Below are positions 42,095-50,644 of a DNA stretch of 64,000 bases, one piece after another. The notes below the pieces were generated by a model, which was not told the origin of the DNA, did no database searches, and saw only the letters and a list, made by a program, of their open reading frames with translations. The stretch comes from SVFI01 sp964519385 (lineage in GTDB: Bacteria; Bacillota; Clostridia; Lachnospirales; Lachnospiraceae). The DNA lies in assembly GCA_964519385.1 (NCBI GenBank), contig CAZFLR010000003.1, positions 54,886 to 118,885 on the forward strand. Reading direction: 5' to 3'. Made by a program: the position numbers and the translations under genes. Position 1 is the stretch's first letter, and every line of letters begins with the position of its first letter.

Positions 42095-42262
42095 GCATAT
42101 CAATCACTGATTTCGCCGCCTGATAGAGCTCTTTTGCAGAAGTATTACGTCCATGTACCTCTTCTGACTCTTTGTCTGCTGCCTTAAAATAATTTGTCTG
42201 TATTTTTTCCGGCTTCCCTGCCGATAATGAATTGTCATAATAAACAGCTTTTATTTCTTTGC
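41929..42262. repeat. Perfect 166-bp tandem duplication
   Basis: 41929-42094 is repeated exactly at 42095-42260, and both copies are followed by GC, which is also the first two bases of the unit (2-bp end homology). 166 is 3n+1, so it shifts the frame of the overlapping gene. Either an assembly duplication or a real recent duplication. Confidence 0.95.
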
Positions 42263-45173
42263 TGTATACAAAATTGATATCGGCATTTTTTCCGGTTTTC
42301 AATAGGATATCCTGAATAAATTCTTCTTTTTTTGATGTGAGCTGATTTAACCTCTCCTCGCTGTCACATCCCATATAACCGCGAATTATATCTCCGGCCA
42401 CCTTTAATTCCGCTGTGATTATTTCTCCGTCTGTCAGCTCAGCGGTAATAAATACGCTTCCTTTTTTCTCCTCCACGGAGTCATGACGGAATCGTACATT
42501 GACACTTGTCATCTGTCCGTCAATCATTGCCGGAAGCTCATAATTTTCTTCCTTTGCAAGGCTTCCTGCCAGAGATAACTGCTTGGAAATAGAAGAAATC
42601 GCACGGATATCTAAATATCCCATTTCGCCTGTAAACATGCTTTCTTCCAGCTTTTCGCCGATGTCTGCCTGCATCTGCTCATATGCCTCCTGAGCTGACT
42701 CTGCATCCGTAAAATGCTCCGGCATTTTTTCAAGCTCACGCATAATATCTGCATCGGCTGCTGCCTTTTTGAACATATCACCCCGGGTTTTCAACAATTT
42801 TTCCGCTGCTTTTGCATTATCCGGTGTGACAGGCTGTCCGTTGGCAACGAGGTATTCTATCGCTTCTCCCCCTGCCTGTAACTGATTTCTTAAATATGAC
42901 AGTTGCTCTTTTCTGTAGTCTGCATCCCTGTCATCTGCCTGCTCATCCGGAAGACTCATCTCCATAAGCTCATCCCATGTCGTTTCCATGGTTACATGAT
43001 TCTGTACCATCACTGACGGATCCATGTCCGCAAGAAGCTGTGCTGCCCGTGTTTCATAATATCGGTTAATCTGGTCGGAAATACGCGTTCCCTTCACATT
43101 TGTGTCCGTAAGCTCACCGAAATTATCGTCAATTGTCTCCTGTATACCTTTTTTCTGTCCGGTTCTTACTGCTGAAAGAAGATTTGAGAAGGTAAGCTCC
43201 CATCCATTGGCAACCACCGTACCGACCGCTTTTCCGTCTCCTTTTTCAATCTGACGAATCAACCGGTAAATTCCTATATAAGTTTCTCTCTCCTCCGGAG
43301 AAATTTCATTCTTTTTTTCCATACGGTATAAAAACCGGCTAAAGGTTTCCGCGCTGTCAGAAAGATTATCTTCCTGCTGCATAAAATACTCCGTCAAATC
43401 GCTTACGCTCTCTGTCAAAGGATTGACACCGTCACGTATCATTGCAAGGGCCGCAGGCGGAGTCAGCCTGTCAAGCAGAGCCGTAAGCTGTGCATCTGCT
43501 GCTCTTACAGCAGTCAGATTTTCCGGCGTAATCTCTGTTTTGTTGTATGCGAGAATACGGACTGCTCTGCGATTGTCCTTTGTAAGCTCAAAATCCATGC
43601 TCTCCAGAATATCATCAATATTGGAAAATGCATCCTGTAACCGGTCGCCTAAATCTGCCCTCGGCGCAGTCATAAGTGCCTCGTAGCTCTCTCCTGCTCT
43701 TTTGTAGGCCGATTCCAAAATACGTCCCTCTTCGTGTATCCGGGAAAGTGTAAAATTCTGTCCGAGATCAAGAACTCGACCGACAACAGCCAGTGGCATC
43801 CGGCGGATTTCCGCTGTCTTTGCCATCGTATCATGAAATAACTCATTATCCTTCTGCTCCGGTGCGGACAATCCGAAGGTCTGGTTCATTTTCTCTTCTA
43901 TATGACGAAGCTCCTCAACCAATGCAGAAAGCTCTGTCGTCTCAATGGCATAATCGCTTTTTAACAACATAATATTGGCAGAAACCGTCATCTGAAGACG
44001 AACCTCCTCCAGAGTTCTCTGCGCATGTACAAATCTTTCCTCCCCTGAAATAAAAACGGCTGCATTCATATTTCTCTGTGCAGCGGATAAATTGCGGATA
44101 TTTAAAACCTCTCCTTTTTCCATTACCTGCTGTAATGCCTCAGAAGAAATAGAATCTACCGTCTCTTTGATAGACTCGGCTCTTTTGTAAATACCATCCT
44201 TTGAAAGCTCCGCATCCTTCGCTTCTCTTCCTTCACGCATTGCCTGTGCTATATGGGAAAGCGTCTCTTCCCTCGACATAGGAATATTCATATGGTTCAT
44301 CTGATGAAGCTTTCCGAGATTTTCCCCCGTCAGAAGCAAGCCTCTCTCTAAAATCCACGCTGTCTCTGCTTTCGTCTCCTCATTTACCGGAAGCTCCGCC
44401 TCATTTATGATTTTATCAATTTGTGCAGATAATGCGTCCATATCAGTTATCCCGGTTGTTTTGCCGTAATATCCGCTCAAATCATCCGCAAAATAATTTC
44501 CTCTTCCTGTGCCCGTATTTATATTTTCTCCGGTCTGCACACTATATTTTGCCGTGTAAATCTGATCAATCGTAAGTTCCTCTCCGTTTTCAATCAGATA
44601 CTGCTTCACACTGTCAGACAGCCCGTCTATCTGCATGGCAAGCTCACTCTGCTTCATCACTTCTGAAACATTTTCTTCCGTCAGCGGAATGTCATTCTCT
44701 GCGAAGCTGCTTACAATTGCCTGCGCATAAGCCGGATTTCCGGTCATTGCTTCCAGCTTATCCATTGATATGTCTCCACCTGCATTAAATCCCTCAATCA
44801 CGACACCTGATTTTGCCATAACAGTTTTGATATGGTCCATAATCGTCACCATATCACCAACCTCTGTTTTTCCCGGATTGATACCCTCCTCCATAAGGGC
44901 TGAAAAATCTTCTCCTGACATAGTCGAAGCCATGACCGCCATATAATTCTTATAATCCTCACCGGAAAAGAGACCTGCCTGCTCTTTTACTTCCTGTATA
45001 CTCTTTGGCTGTTTTCCGTATGCCTGCTGTTCATGTCCTTTCCCGAATAAAATACCGGAAACACCGGAATGATGCCCTATTTCCTTCGTGTGTCTTACTC
45101 CCGTAGAGGATGCTTCCCCGGCTCTTGTCATATGTGTTTTATTTTCCTGTACATGATTAAATGTAATCTTCAT
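42069..45173 (-). CDS. Large helical-repeat protein linked to flagellin (DUF6240-like), 3' end altered by duplication
   Basis: 1034 residues as it stands, the last nine (MQRNKSCLL) being out-of-frame. The natural C-terminus lies at 41912. No signal peptide or membrane helix. It contains at least six copies of a motif of the form NG-xx-hT-x-xNL-xxh (for example NGEELTIDQI, ERGLLLTGENLG, NKTEITPENLT, NGWELTFSNLL, NGQPVTPDNAK) spaced along a helical protein. I believe this resembles the DUF6240 family of Lachnospiraceae flagellar loci, with moderate certainty. A role in flagellar regulation or secretion is inference from position directly before flagellin. AGGTG lies ahead of the ATG. Confidence 0.7.
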   Translation of the reverse strand: MKITFNHVQENKTHMTRAGEASSTGVRHTKEIGHHSGVSGILFGKGHEQQAYGKQPKSIQEVKEQAGLFSGEDYKNYMAVMASTMSGEDFSALMEEGINPGKTEVGDMVTIMDHIKTVMAKSGVVIEGFNAGGDISMDKLEAMTGNPAYAQAIVSSFAENDIPLTEENVSEVMKQSELAMQIDGLSDSVKQYLIENGEELTIDQIYTAKYSVQTGENINTGTGRGNYFADDLSGYYGKTTGITDMDALSAQIDKIINEAELPVNEETKAETAWILERGLLLTGENLGKLHQMNHMNIPMSREETLSHIAQAMREGREAKDAELSKDGIYKRAESIKETVDSISSEALQQVMEKGEVLNIRNLSAAQRNMNAAVFISGEERFVHAQRTLEEVRLQMTVSANIMLLKSDYAIETTELSALVEELRHIEEKMNQTFGLSAPEQKDNELFHDTMAKTAEIRRMPLAVVGRVLDLGQNFTLSRIHEEGRILESAYKRAGESYEALMTAPRADLGDRLQDAFSNIDDILESMDFELTKDNRRAVRILAYNKTEITPENLTAVRAADAQLTALLDRLTPPAALAMIRDGVNPLTESVSDLTEYFMQQEDNLSDSAETFSRFLYRMEKKNEISPEERETYIGIYRLIRQIEKGDGKAVGTVVANGWELTFSNLLSAVRTGQKKGIQETIDDNFGELTDTNVKGTRISDQINRYYETRAAQLLADMDPSVMVQNHVTMETTWDELMEMSLPDEQADDRDADYRKEQLSYLRNQLQAGGEAIEYLVANGQPVTPDNAKAAEKLLKTRGDMFKKAAADADIMRELEKMPEHFTDAESAQEAYEQMQADIGEKLEESMFTGEMGYLDIRAISSISKQLSLAGSLAKEENYELPAMIDGQMTSVNVRFRHDSVEEKKGSVFITAELTDGEIITAELKVAGDIIRGYMGCDSEERLNQLTSKKEEFIQDILLKTGKNADINFVYSKEIKAVYYDNSLSAGKPEKIQTNYFKAADKESEEVHGRNTSAKELYQAAKSVIDMQRNKSCLL

Positions 45174-45202
45174 ATGTCACCTGCTGTCATATTCTTTCAT
45201 AG

Positions 45203-45233
45203 AAAAAGGCGAATGCAAAAGCATTCACCTTTT
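45203..45233 (-). terminator. Terminator after glgB
   Basis: Minus strand: AAAAGGTGAATGC, loop TTTT, GCATTCGCCTTTT with a T-run. It ends the TatD-rsmA-AAA-glgB run. Confidence 0.85.
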
Positions 45234-45260
45234 ATTTCGGTTTTTTTCCCTGTTTTCTTA
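45233..45260 (-). promoter_or_regulatory. Candidate sigma-D (flagellar) promoter ahead of the repeat-protein/flagellin genes
   Basis: Minus strand: TAAG (45260-45257), 16 bp, then CCGAAATA (45240-45233). The B. subtilis sigma-D consensus is TAAA-N15-GCCGATAT; this differs at three or four positions. Transcription would start within the glgB terminator hairpin, too early for it to act. Confidence 0.35.
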
Positions 45261-45285
45261 AGCCACTTCAAATATTCATATGGAA

Positions 45286-47214
45286 CTAGAACAAAAACAA
45301 TGCTGCCCCATAAGCCGGAAGATCGAATGTGATGGAATATTCTTTTCCGTCATGAGCCTCTGCCACTGCTGCAATTTCTTTCGGAATCACGGTTCCGGTT
45401 CCGCCAAAGCACTCTTCATCACTATTCAAAAGCAATTTATATTTTTTCTTTTTCGGAACACCAACCTTATAATTCTCACGTTTTACCGGAGTCATGTTTA
45501 GAACAACCAGAATATTATTTTTTCCTGACTCGGACTTTCTCATATATGTATAAACACTGTCCTCTGCATTGTCGGCATTTATCCACTCAAAGCTCTTCCA
45601 GTTGTTGTCATTTTCATACATACACGGATATTTATTATAAATCTCCAGAAGTCTGCTTACATAATGTTTGACAGAGCTGTGCTCCTTATCTCCGAGATAA
45701 TGCCATTCCAGTTCTCTTGCCTCAGACCACTCCTGATCCTGACCGAATTCCTGTCCCATAAACAGAAGTTTCTTTCCGCAATGTGTGAACATATATGTAT
45801 ATCCCACTCGCAAGTTAGCAAATTTATCCACATAGAAGCCCGGCATTTTATTCAGCATCGAACATTTCAGATGCACCACCTCATCATGGGAAAGCGGTAA
45901 AATATAATTTTCACTTTCATTGTAGCTCATTGCAAATGTCAGAGAGTAATGATTGTTTTTACGGAATAACGGATCCAGTTTCATATATTCACAAAAATCA
46001 TGCATCCATCCCATATTCCATTTAAATGTAAATCCAAGTCCGCCTTCCGTCGGGTCTCCTGTCACCAGAGGCCATGCGGTCGATTCCTCCGCTATCATGA
46101 CTGCTCCCGGATTTCTCTTTTTCATCATTGAATTTAAATGACGGAAAAACTCGATGGCATCCAGATTTTTATTATTTCCGTATTCATTCGGAAGCCATTC
46201 TCCGTCTTTTCTTCCATAATCCAGATAAAGCATGGAAGCGACCGCATCCACACGAAGTCCATCAACATGGAATTTTTCTACCCAGAACATCGCATTTGCT
46301 ATCAGGAAATTGCGAACCTCATTTTTTGCATAATTAAAGATTTTGGTTCCCCAGTCCGGATGCTCTCCTCTTCTTGTATCCGGATGCTCATACAGACAAG
46401 TTCCGTCAAATGTTGCAAGACCAAAATCATCCTTAGGAAAATGAGCCGGAACCCAGTCAAGAATTACACCGATATTATTTTTGTGAAGCTTATTCACTAA
46501 ATACATAAAATCCCTCGGTGTTCCGTAACGTGAAGTTGGTGCATAATATCCGGTTACCTGATATCCCCAGGAACCGTCAAACGGATGCTCTGCAATACCC
46601 ATCAGCTCCACATGGGTATATTTCATTTCCTTGCAATATTCAACAAAACGGTCGGCAAATTCGCAATAATTATAAAATCCCGTTGCCTTTTCATCATCCT
46701 CCGGTACAGGATGTTTCATCCATGAACCAATATGACATTCATAAATAGCCATCGGCTTTTTATTCCAGTCAGTCGTCTCACGATTTCGCATCCATGAGGT
46801 ATCTGTCCATGTAAAATCTGATAAATCCGCTACAATGGATGCATTGTCCGGACGAAGCTGCGCCTGATTTGCATACGGGTCTGCCTTGTAAAGCTTTTCA
46901 CCGGAAGGTGTTGTAATGACATATTTGTACATATCACCGACTTTTGCTTCCGGAATAAAAAGTGCAAAAATTCCTCCGTCCCCGAGACGCTGCATATTAT
47001 CTTTATACAAATCCCAGTCATTGAAGGATCCGATGACATTGACATACTGTGCATTTGGAGCCCACACGGCGAAATAAACACCTTCCACACCGTTTACCAC
47101 TGCCTTATGTGCACCCATTTTCTCATAGATTTCATAATGATTTCCCTGTGCAAATACATATTCATCCGCTTTTGTTATAAAAATCGGATTTTCCATAGTT
47201 TTATTACCTGCCAT
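45286..47214 (-). CDS. glgB: 1,4-alpha-glucan branching enzyme
   Basis: 642 residues. An N-terminal CBM48-like beta-sandwich (GVYFAVWAPNAQYVNVIGSFNDWD) leads into a GH13 barrel: the catalytic Asp in DGLRVDAVASMLYLDYGR, the acid Glu in MIAEESTAWP, and the transition-state Asp in LSHDEVVH. It makes alpha-1,6 branches in glycogen. AGGAGAGG precedes the ATG, 11 bp after the AAA-like gene. No other glycogen genes are nearby. Confidence 0.95.
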   Translation of the reverse strand: MAGNKTMENPIFITKADEYVFAQGNHYEIYEKMGAHKAVVNGVEGVYFAVWAPNAQYVNVIGSFNDWDLYKDNMQRLGDGGIFALFIPEAKVGDMYKYVITTPSGEKLYKADPYANQAQLRPDNASIVADLSDFTWTDTSWMRNRETTDWNKKPMAIYECHIGSWMKHPVPEDDEKATGFYNYCEFADRFVEYCKEMKYTHVELMGIAEHPFDGSWGYQVTGYYAPTSRYGTPRDFMYLVNKLHKNNIGVILDWVPAHFPKDDFGLATFDGTCLYEHPDTRRGEHPDWGTKIFNYAKNEVRNFLIANAMFWVEKFHVDGLRVDAVASMLYLDYGRKDGEWLPNEYGNNKNLDAIEFFRHLNSMMKKRNPGAVMIAEESTAWPLVTGDPTEGGLGFTFKWNMGWMHDFCEYMKLDPLFRKNNHYSLTFAMSYNESENYILPLSHDEVVHLKCSMLNKMPGFYVDKFANLRVGYTYMFTHCGKKLLFMGQEFGQDQEWSEARELEWHYLGDKEHSSVKHYVSRLLEIYNKYPCMYENDNNWKSFEWINADNAEDSVYTYMRKSESGKNNILVVLNMTPVKRENYKVGVPKKKKYKLLLNSDEECFGGTGTVIPKEIAAVAEAHDGKEYSITFDLPAYGAALFLF

Positions 47215-47225
47215 AACAACCTCTC

Positions 47226-50200
47226 CTAGTCATTTAAAAAGTCTTTTTCTCTAAGAACAATCATGTCATCCTTATCGTATCTCTTAGCAAAAATAACATC
47301 CATAAAGTGTGAAAGATTCTTCTTCTCAGATCTATCAATTGCATGATCTACAATCTCTTTCACCTCATCCACCGTGACTGCATGTTCGTTGGTTTGTCTT
47401 TCCTCAATCCGGTTATACAGCGCAAGAATACCCATATCATCAATTGCATACTCTTTTTCTTTCGCATACAATTTTCCGTATTTGACAAGACCGTCATTAT
47501 CCAGCGCAGAGATTTCTATCTTCAGATTAAAGTTCTCCGAAATCTTTTCATACGTTTTTTCAAGTTTTTCGATACCGGAAGCTGTGTCTGTAAGAATATA
47601 GAGAATTCCGCCGTCTTCCATCTCATTTCCGGCTTTAATCAGCTTATTGCATAAATCCGTTGACATTTCTCCGGCATTATCAATAATCAAAATACCGTTT
47701 GTCAGTTCATTTACAATTGAAAAAATATCTTTACCCGTAAATTCCTCACTTGAGAAAAGCTTCGTTTTTCCTGAAAAAGAACGATTTGCCGAAGCGAGAT
47801 ATTTTGCAATATTTTCAGCCGTTCTGACAGTTCCTGTTTCCTTTTCTCCGGAAATAATGATGTTGTTTGTGTAAGGAAGCAGTGACGCACTCTTTTTCTT
47901 TCGCATACAATTTTCCGTATTTGACAAGACCGTCATTATCCAGNNNNNNNNNNNNNNNNNNNNNNNNNNNNNNNNNNNNNNNNNNNNNNNNNNNNNNNNN
48001 NNNNNNNNNNNNNNNNNNNNNNNNNNNNNNNNNNNNNNNNNNNACTCTTTTTCTTTCGCATACAATTTTCCGTATTTGACAAGACCGTCATTATCCAGCG
48101 CAGAGATTTCTATCTTCAGATTAAAGTTCTCCGAAATCTTTTCATACGTTTTTTCAAGTTTTTCGATACCGGAAGCTGTGTCTGTAAGAATATAGAGAAT
48201 TCCGCCGTCTTCCATCTCATTTCCGGCTTTAATCAGCTTATTGCATAAATCCGTTGACATTTCTCCGGCATTATCAATAATCAAAATACCGTTTGTCAGT
48301 TCATTTACAATTGAAAAAATATCTTTACCCGTAAATTCCTCACTTGAGAAAAGCTTCGTTTTTCCTGAAAAAGAACGATTTGCCGAAGCGAGATATTTTG
48401 CAATATTTTCAGCCGTTCTGACAGTTCCTGTTTCCTTTTCTCCGGAAATAATGATGTTGTTTGTGTAAGGAAGCAGTGACGCACGGTCAAGAACCTCAGC
48501 TACCTTCTCCTGATACTCTTTATTTGGTGCAATTTCCCCGAATAACTCTTTTTCTTCCATTGTCAAAGTACGCGGACTGATGGTTTTTTCTTCCTTTGTC
48601 ATCTCAGTCTCAAGAACAGATGCCTGAATACTTGCCGTATCATAATGCTGAACACTGAGAGCACCCATCAATTTTTCTTCTAAACCATTGATTTCTTCCG
48701 TATTAAAGCTGCTCGGTCTGTCCTCATCAGGCTCTTCCGGCTCCTCAGATACCTCTTCTGTCTCAGGCATTTCTTCCTTCAGTGCATCTTCCACTTCCGT
48801 AACAAGATTGTCCGTATCTGAAAAAATATCAAGCATTGGACTTAACATATCAAAATCGGAATTTACACTTGCCCGCGCAGCAGCATCAAAGTCGGAAAGC
48901 AACGGTCCTGTCTGTTCCATAACCCTTTGCTTCATTTCCTGCAGATGCTTCTCCTCGTTTGCCTTCTTCGTCTCTTCCCACTCTGCCATAATATCTGAAA
49001 AGCTAAGCTGACCTGTAATTTGTTTTTCTACAAGCTCTTCCGGTTCTTCCGCTGCCGGCTCTCCACCGTCATTACTTTCCGGCAAATTCTCCGGTTCCAC
49101 TTTTTCCGGCTCCGGCTCTTCTTTCACTTCCGGTCTTATATCCTTCATTGCTTCCGCTGTAGCCTGCGCTGCTGCCTGCTTTGCAGCTTCTATTGCTGCA
49201 TTCTGGACAGCCTGAATGAATTCCTCCGGCAGTGGCTGATTCTGATTGAATACAATAGGCTCCACTTCTTTTACTTCTTCCTCTGCGGGAGCTATTTCTT
49301 CTATCTCTTCTATTTCCTCCTCCACTGGGGCAATCTCTTCTATCTCTTCGATTTCTTCCTCCACAGAAGCAATCTCTTCTACCTCTTCGATTTCTTCCTC
49401 CACAGGAGCTATTTCTTCTACCTCTTCTATTTCCTCCTCCACTGGGGCAATCTCTTCTACCTCTTCGATTTCTTCCTCTGCAGGAACTATTTCCTTCGTT
49501 ATTTCTTCAAGGTTTTGTGATGCTGCTTCAAAAATAGAGTCAATCGGAAGTGCTTTCGTTGCATCAGAAGCCTCCATATCCTCTTTTGCAAAAATTTCTG
49601 CGAGATTTCTGGCAAGCTCATCCTGAAGATTGATTGTATTATATTCATCTCCTACATCAATCATTTTTACCTGAATATCAAGATCCTCATTTGGATTCAC
49701 GATCTTCATATCCTGATCTTCATCCGTATTTTCTTCCGTCTCCTCTGTTTCTGCCCGGTATAAGGCATCGGATTCCTCAACCTCTTCGTTTACCTCTTTA
49801 CTTGGAATCTCTGCTGTCTTGGCACGCGTTGCCTCCACAGATTTAATTTCAATGGAAAGAGACGGTTCTACCTCTTCCTGTTCCTGCTGTTCTGTCTGTT
49901 CTTCAGGAACTTCTGTCACCGGTACCATAAATCTTGCATTATATATTTCCTGCTGCTCCGGAGTCAGAGGCGCGTGAAGCATCTTTAATTCCAATGCTTT
50001 AATAACATATTTTCCTTCTCCAAACCAGAGAATCAACTCATCACACTCTTCCACACAACGGGTTGCAAGACCTATGCGATGGTACAAATATGCAAGCTCA
50101 TAAGCCCATTTCTCACGATAATCACGTTTCTTATATTCCTCAAGAACTGCAATTCTTTCTTCCAGACTTACATCCTGTGCTTCGTAAAGCCTGTACTGAA

Positions 50201-50537
50201 GAATGAAACGGCCGGTATCTCTCGGCGCGATTTTAATAAATTCCTTGTAATATTCTACTGCCTGTACCGTTTCTTCCAGTTTGATTGAAAGCTCACACAG
50301 AGAGTAAATTATTTTACGAGATTTATTCTGGAGTTCATATGCTAAAAGAAGAACTTCTTTACTTTCTTCATAACGCCGGTTAATCTTATAAAGTTCACTT
50401 ACCTTACAAAGCATAACAACGCTTCGCACTCTTCTCCAATCAATTGTGTCCGCTATTTTAACAGCCTCCACATATTCTTTTTTCTCAATGAGATCATTAA
50501 TTTCCTCTGCCCGGATTCGATATTCATACTTATCCAA
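47226..50537 (-). CDS. TPR, Glu-repeat and AAA-like protein, interrupted by an assembly gap and duplication
   Basis: As given, the frame runs through 100 Ns and a repeated 441-bp segment. Removing 594 bp (47891-48484) restores a continuous protein of about 905 residues. Layout: TPR-like helices at about 1-190, an acidic linker with five 13-residue repeats (EEEIEEVEEIAPV) at about 355-420, a coiled region, and a C-terminal ATPase-like domain. Its Walker A is degenerate (SGEKETGTVRTAEN, no GKT) and Walker B reads GILIIDNAGEM (DN, not DE). Function is unknown. TTG 50537 with GAGG 8 bp upstream is the best start. It has its own promoter and precedes glgB by 11 bp. Confidence 0.75.
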   Translation of the reverse strand: MDKYEYRIRAEEINDLIEKKEYVEAVKIADTIDWRRVRSVVMLCKVSELYKINRRYEESKEVLLLAYELQNKSRKIIYSLCELSIKLEETVQAVEYYKEFIKIAPRDTGRFILQYRLYEAQDVSLEERIAVLEEYKKRDYREKWAYELAYLYHRIGLATRCVEECDELILWFGEGKYVIKALELKMLHAPLTPEQQEIYNARFMVPVTEVPEEQTEQQEQEEVEPSLSIEIKSVEATRAKTAEIPSKEVNEEVEESDALYRAETEETEENTDEDQDMKIVNPNEDLDIQVKMIDVGDEYNTINLQDELARNLAEIFAKEDMEASDATKALPIDSIFEAASQNLEEITKEIVPAEEEIEEVEEIAPVEEEIEEVEEIAPVEEEIEEVEEIASVEEEIEEIEEIAPVEEEIEEIEEIAPAEEEVKEVEPIVFNQNQPLPEEFIQAVQNAAIEAAKQAAAQATAEAMKDIRPEVKEEPEPEKVEPENLPESNDGGEPAAEEPEELVEKQITGQLSFSDIMAEWEETKKANEEKHLQEMKQRVMEQTGPLLSDFDAAARASVNSDFDMLSPMLDIFSDTDNLVTEVEDALKEEMPETEEVSEEPEEPDEDRPSSFNTEEINGLEEKLMGALSVQHYDTASIQASVLETEMTKEEKTISPRTLTMEEKELFGEIAPNKEYQEKVAEVLDRASLLPYTNNIIISGEKETGTVRTAENIAKYLASANRSFSGKTKLFSSEEFTGKDIFSIVNELTNGILIIDNAGEMSTDLCNKLIKAGNEMEDGGILYILTDTASGIEKLEKTYEKISENFNLKIEISALDNDGLVKYGKLYAKEKEXXXXXXXXXXXXXXXXXXXXXXXXXXXXXXXXXXWIMTVLSNTENCMRKKKSASLLPYTNNIIISGEKETGTVRTAENIAKYLASANRSFSGKTKLFSSEEFTGKDIFSIVNELTNGILIIDNAGEMSTDLCNKLIKAGNEMEDGGILYILTDTASGIEKLEKTYEKISENFNLKIEISALDNDGLVKYGKLYAKEKEYAIDDMGILALYNRIEERQTNEHAVTVDEVKEIVDHAIDRSEKKNLSHFMDVIFAKRYDKDDMIVLREKDFLND
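47450..47890. repeat. 441-bp segment, copy A
   Basis: Identical to 48044-48484. The unit is effectively 439 bp with a 2-bp overlap (AC): at 47889 the sequence starts the same unit again and runs 55 bp to the gap. 439 is 3n+1. Confidence 0.95.
47944..48043. other. Assembly gap of exactly 100 N
   Basis: A placeholder-length gap between two contigs. The 55 bases before it (47889-47943) are identical to the first 55 bases after it (48044-48098), a typical de Bruijn contig overlap. The true gap may be zero or negative. Confidence 0.97.
48044..48484. repeat. 441-bp segment, copy B
   Basis: Identical to copy A at 47450-47890. From 48485 the sequence continues into the unique part of the gene. Confidence 0.95.
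49288..49488. repeat. 39-bp coding tandem repeats in the AAA-like gene
   Basis: About five units encoding EEEIEEVEEIAPV, with V/I and P/S changes. The in-frame length (39 bp) allows copy-number change without breaking the gene. Confidence 0.85.
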
Positions 50538-50595
50538 TTTTTTCACCTCGTATTATGTAAAAAAGGACTGATTCCCCTATTTTTAATTCCGTTTT

Positions 50596-50624
50596 AGTGT
50601 AACATACGACACTACTTAAGTCAA
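50596..50624 (-). promoter_or_regulatory. Sigma-A promoter of the AAA-like gene and glgB
   Basis: Minus strand: -35 TTGACT (50624-50619), 17-bp spacer, -10 TACACT (50601-50596), in the 100-bp gap between rsmA and the AAA-like gene. Confidence 0.7.
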
Positions 50625-50644
50625 AAAATAACACATATTTATTC

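Noticed and set aside
47450..48484. A true internal domain duplication in the AAA-like protein
   Set aside because: The copies are 100% identical, the unit is not a multiple of three, and a gap lies between them; a protein-level repeat would be diverged and in frame.
49020..49520. 166-codon plus-strand open frame rich in Phe/Leu/Tyr
   Set aside because: It is the complement of the Glu-rich repeats in the AAA-like gene, with no ribosome site.
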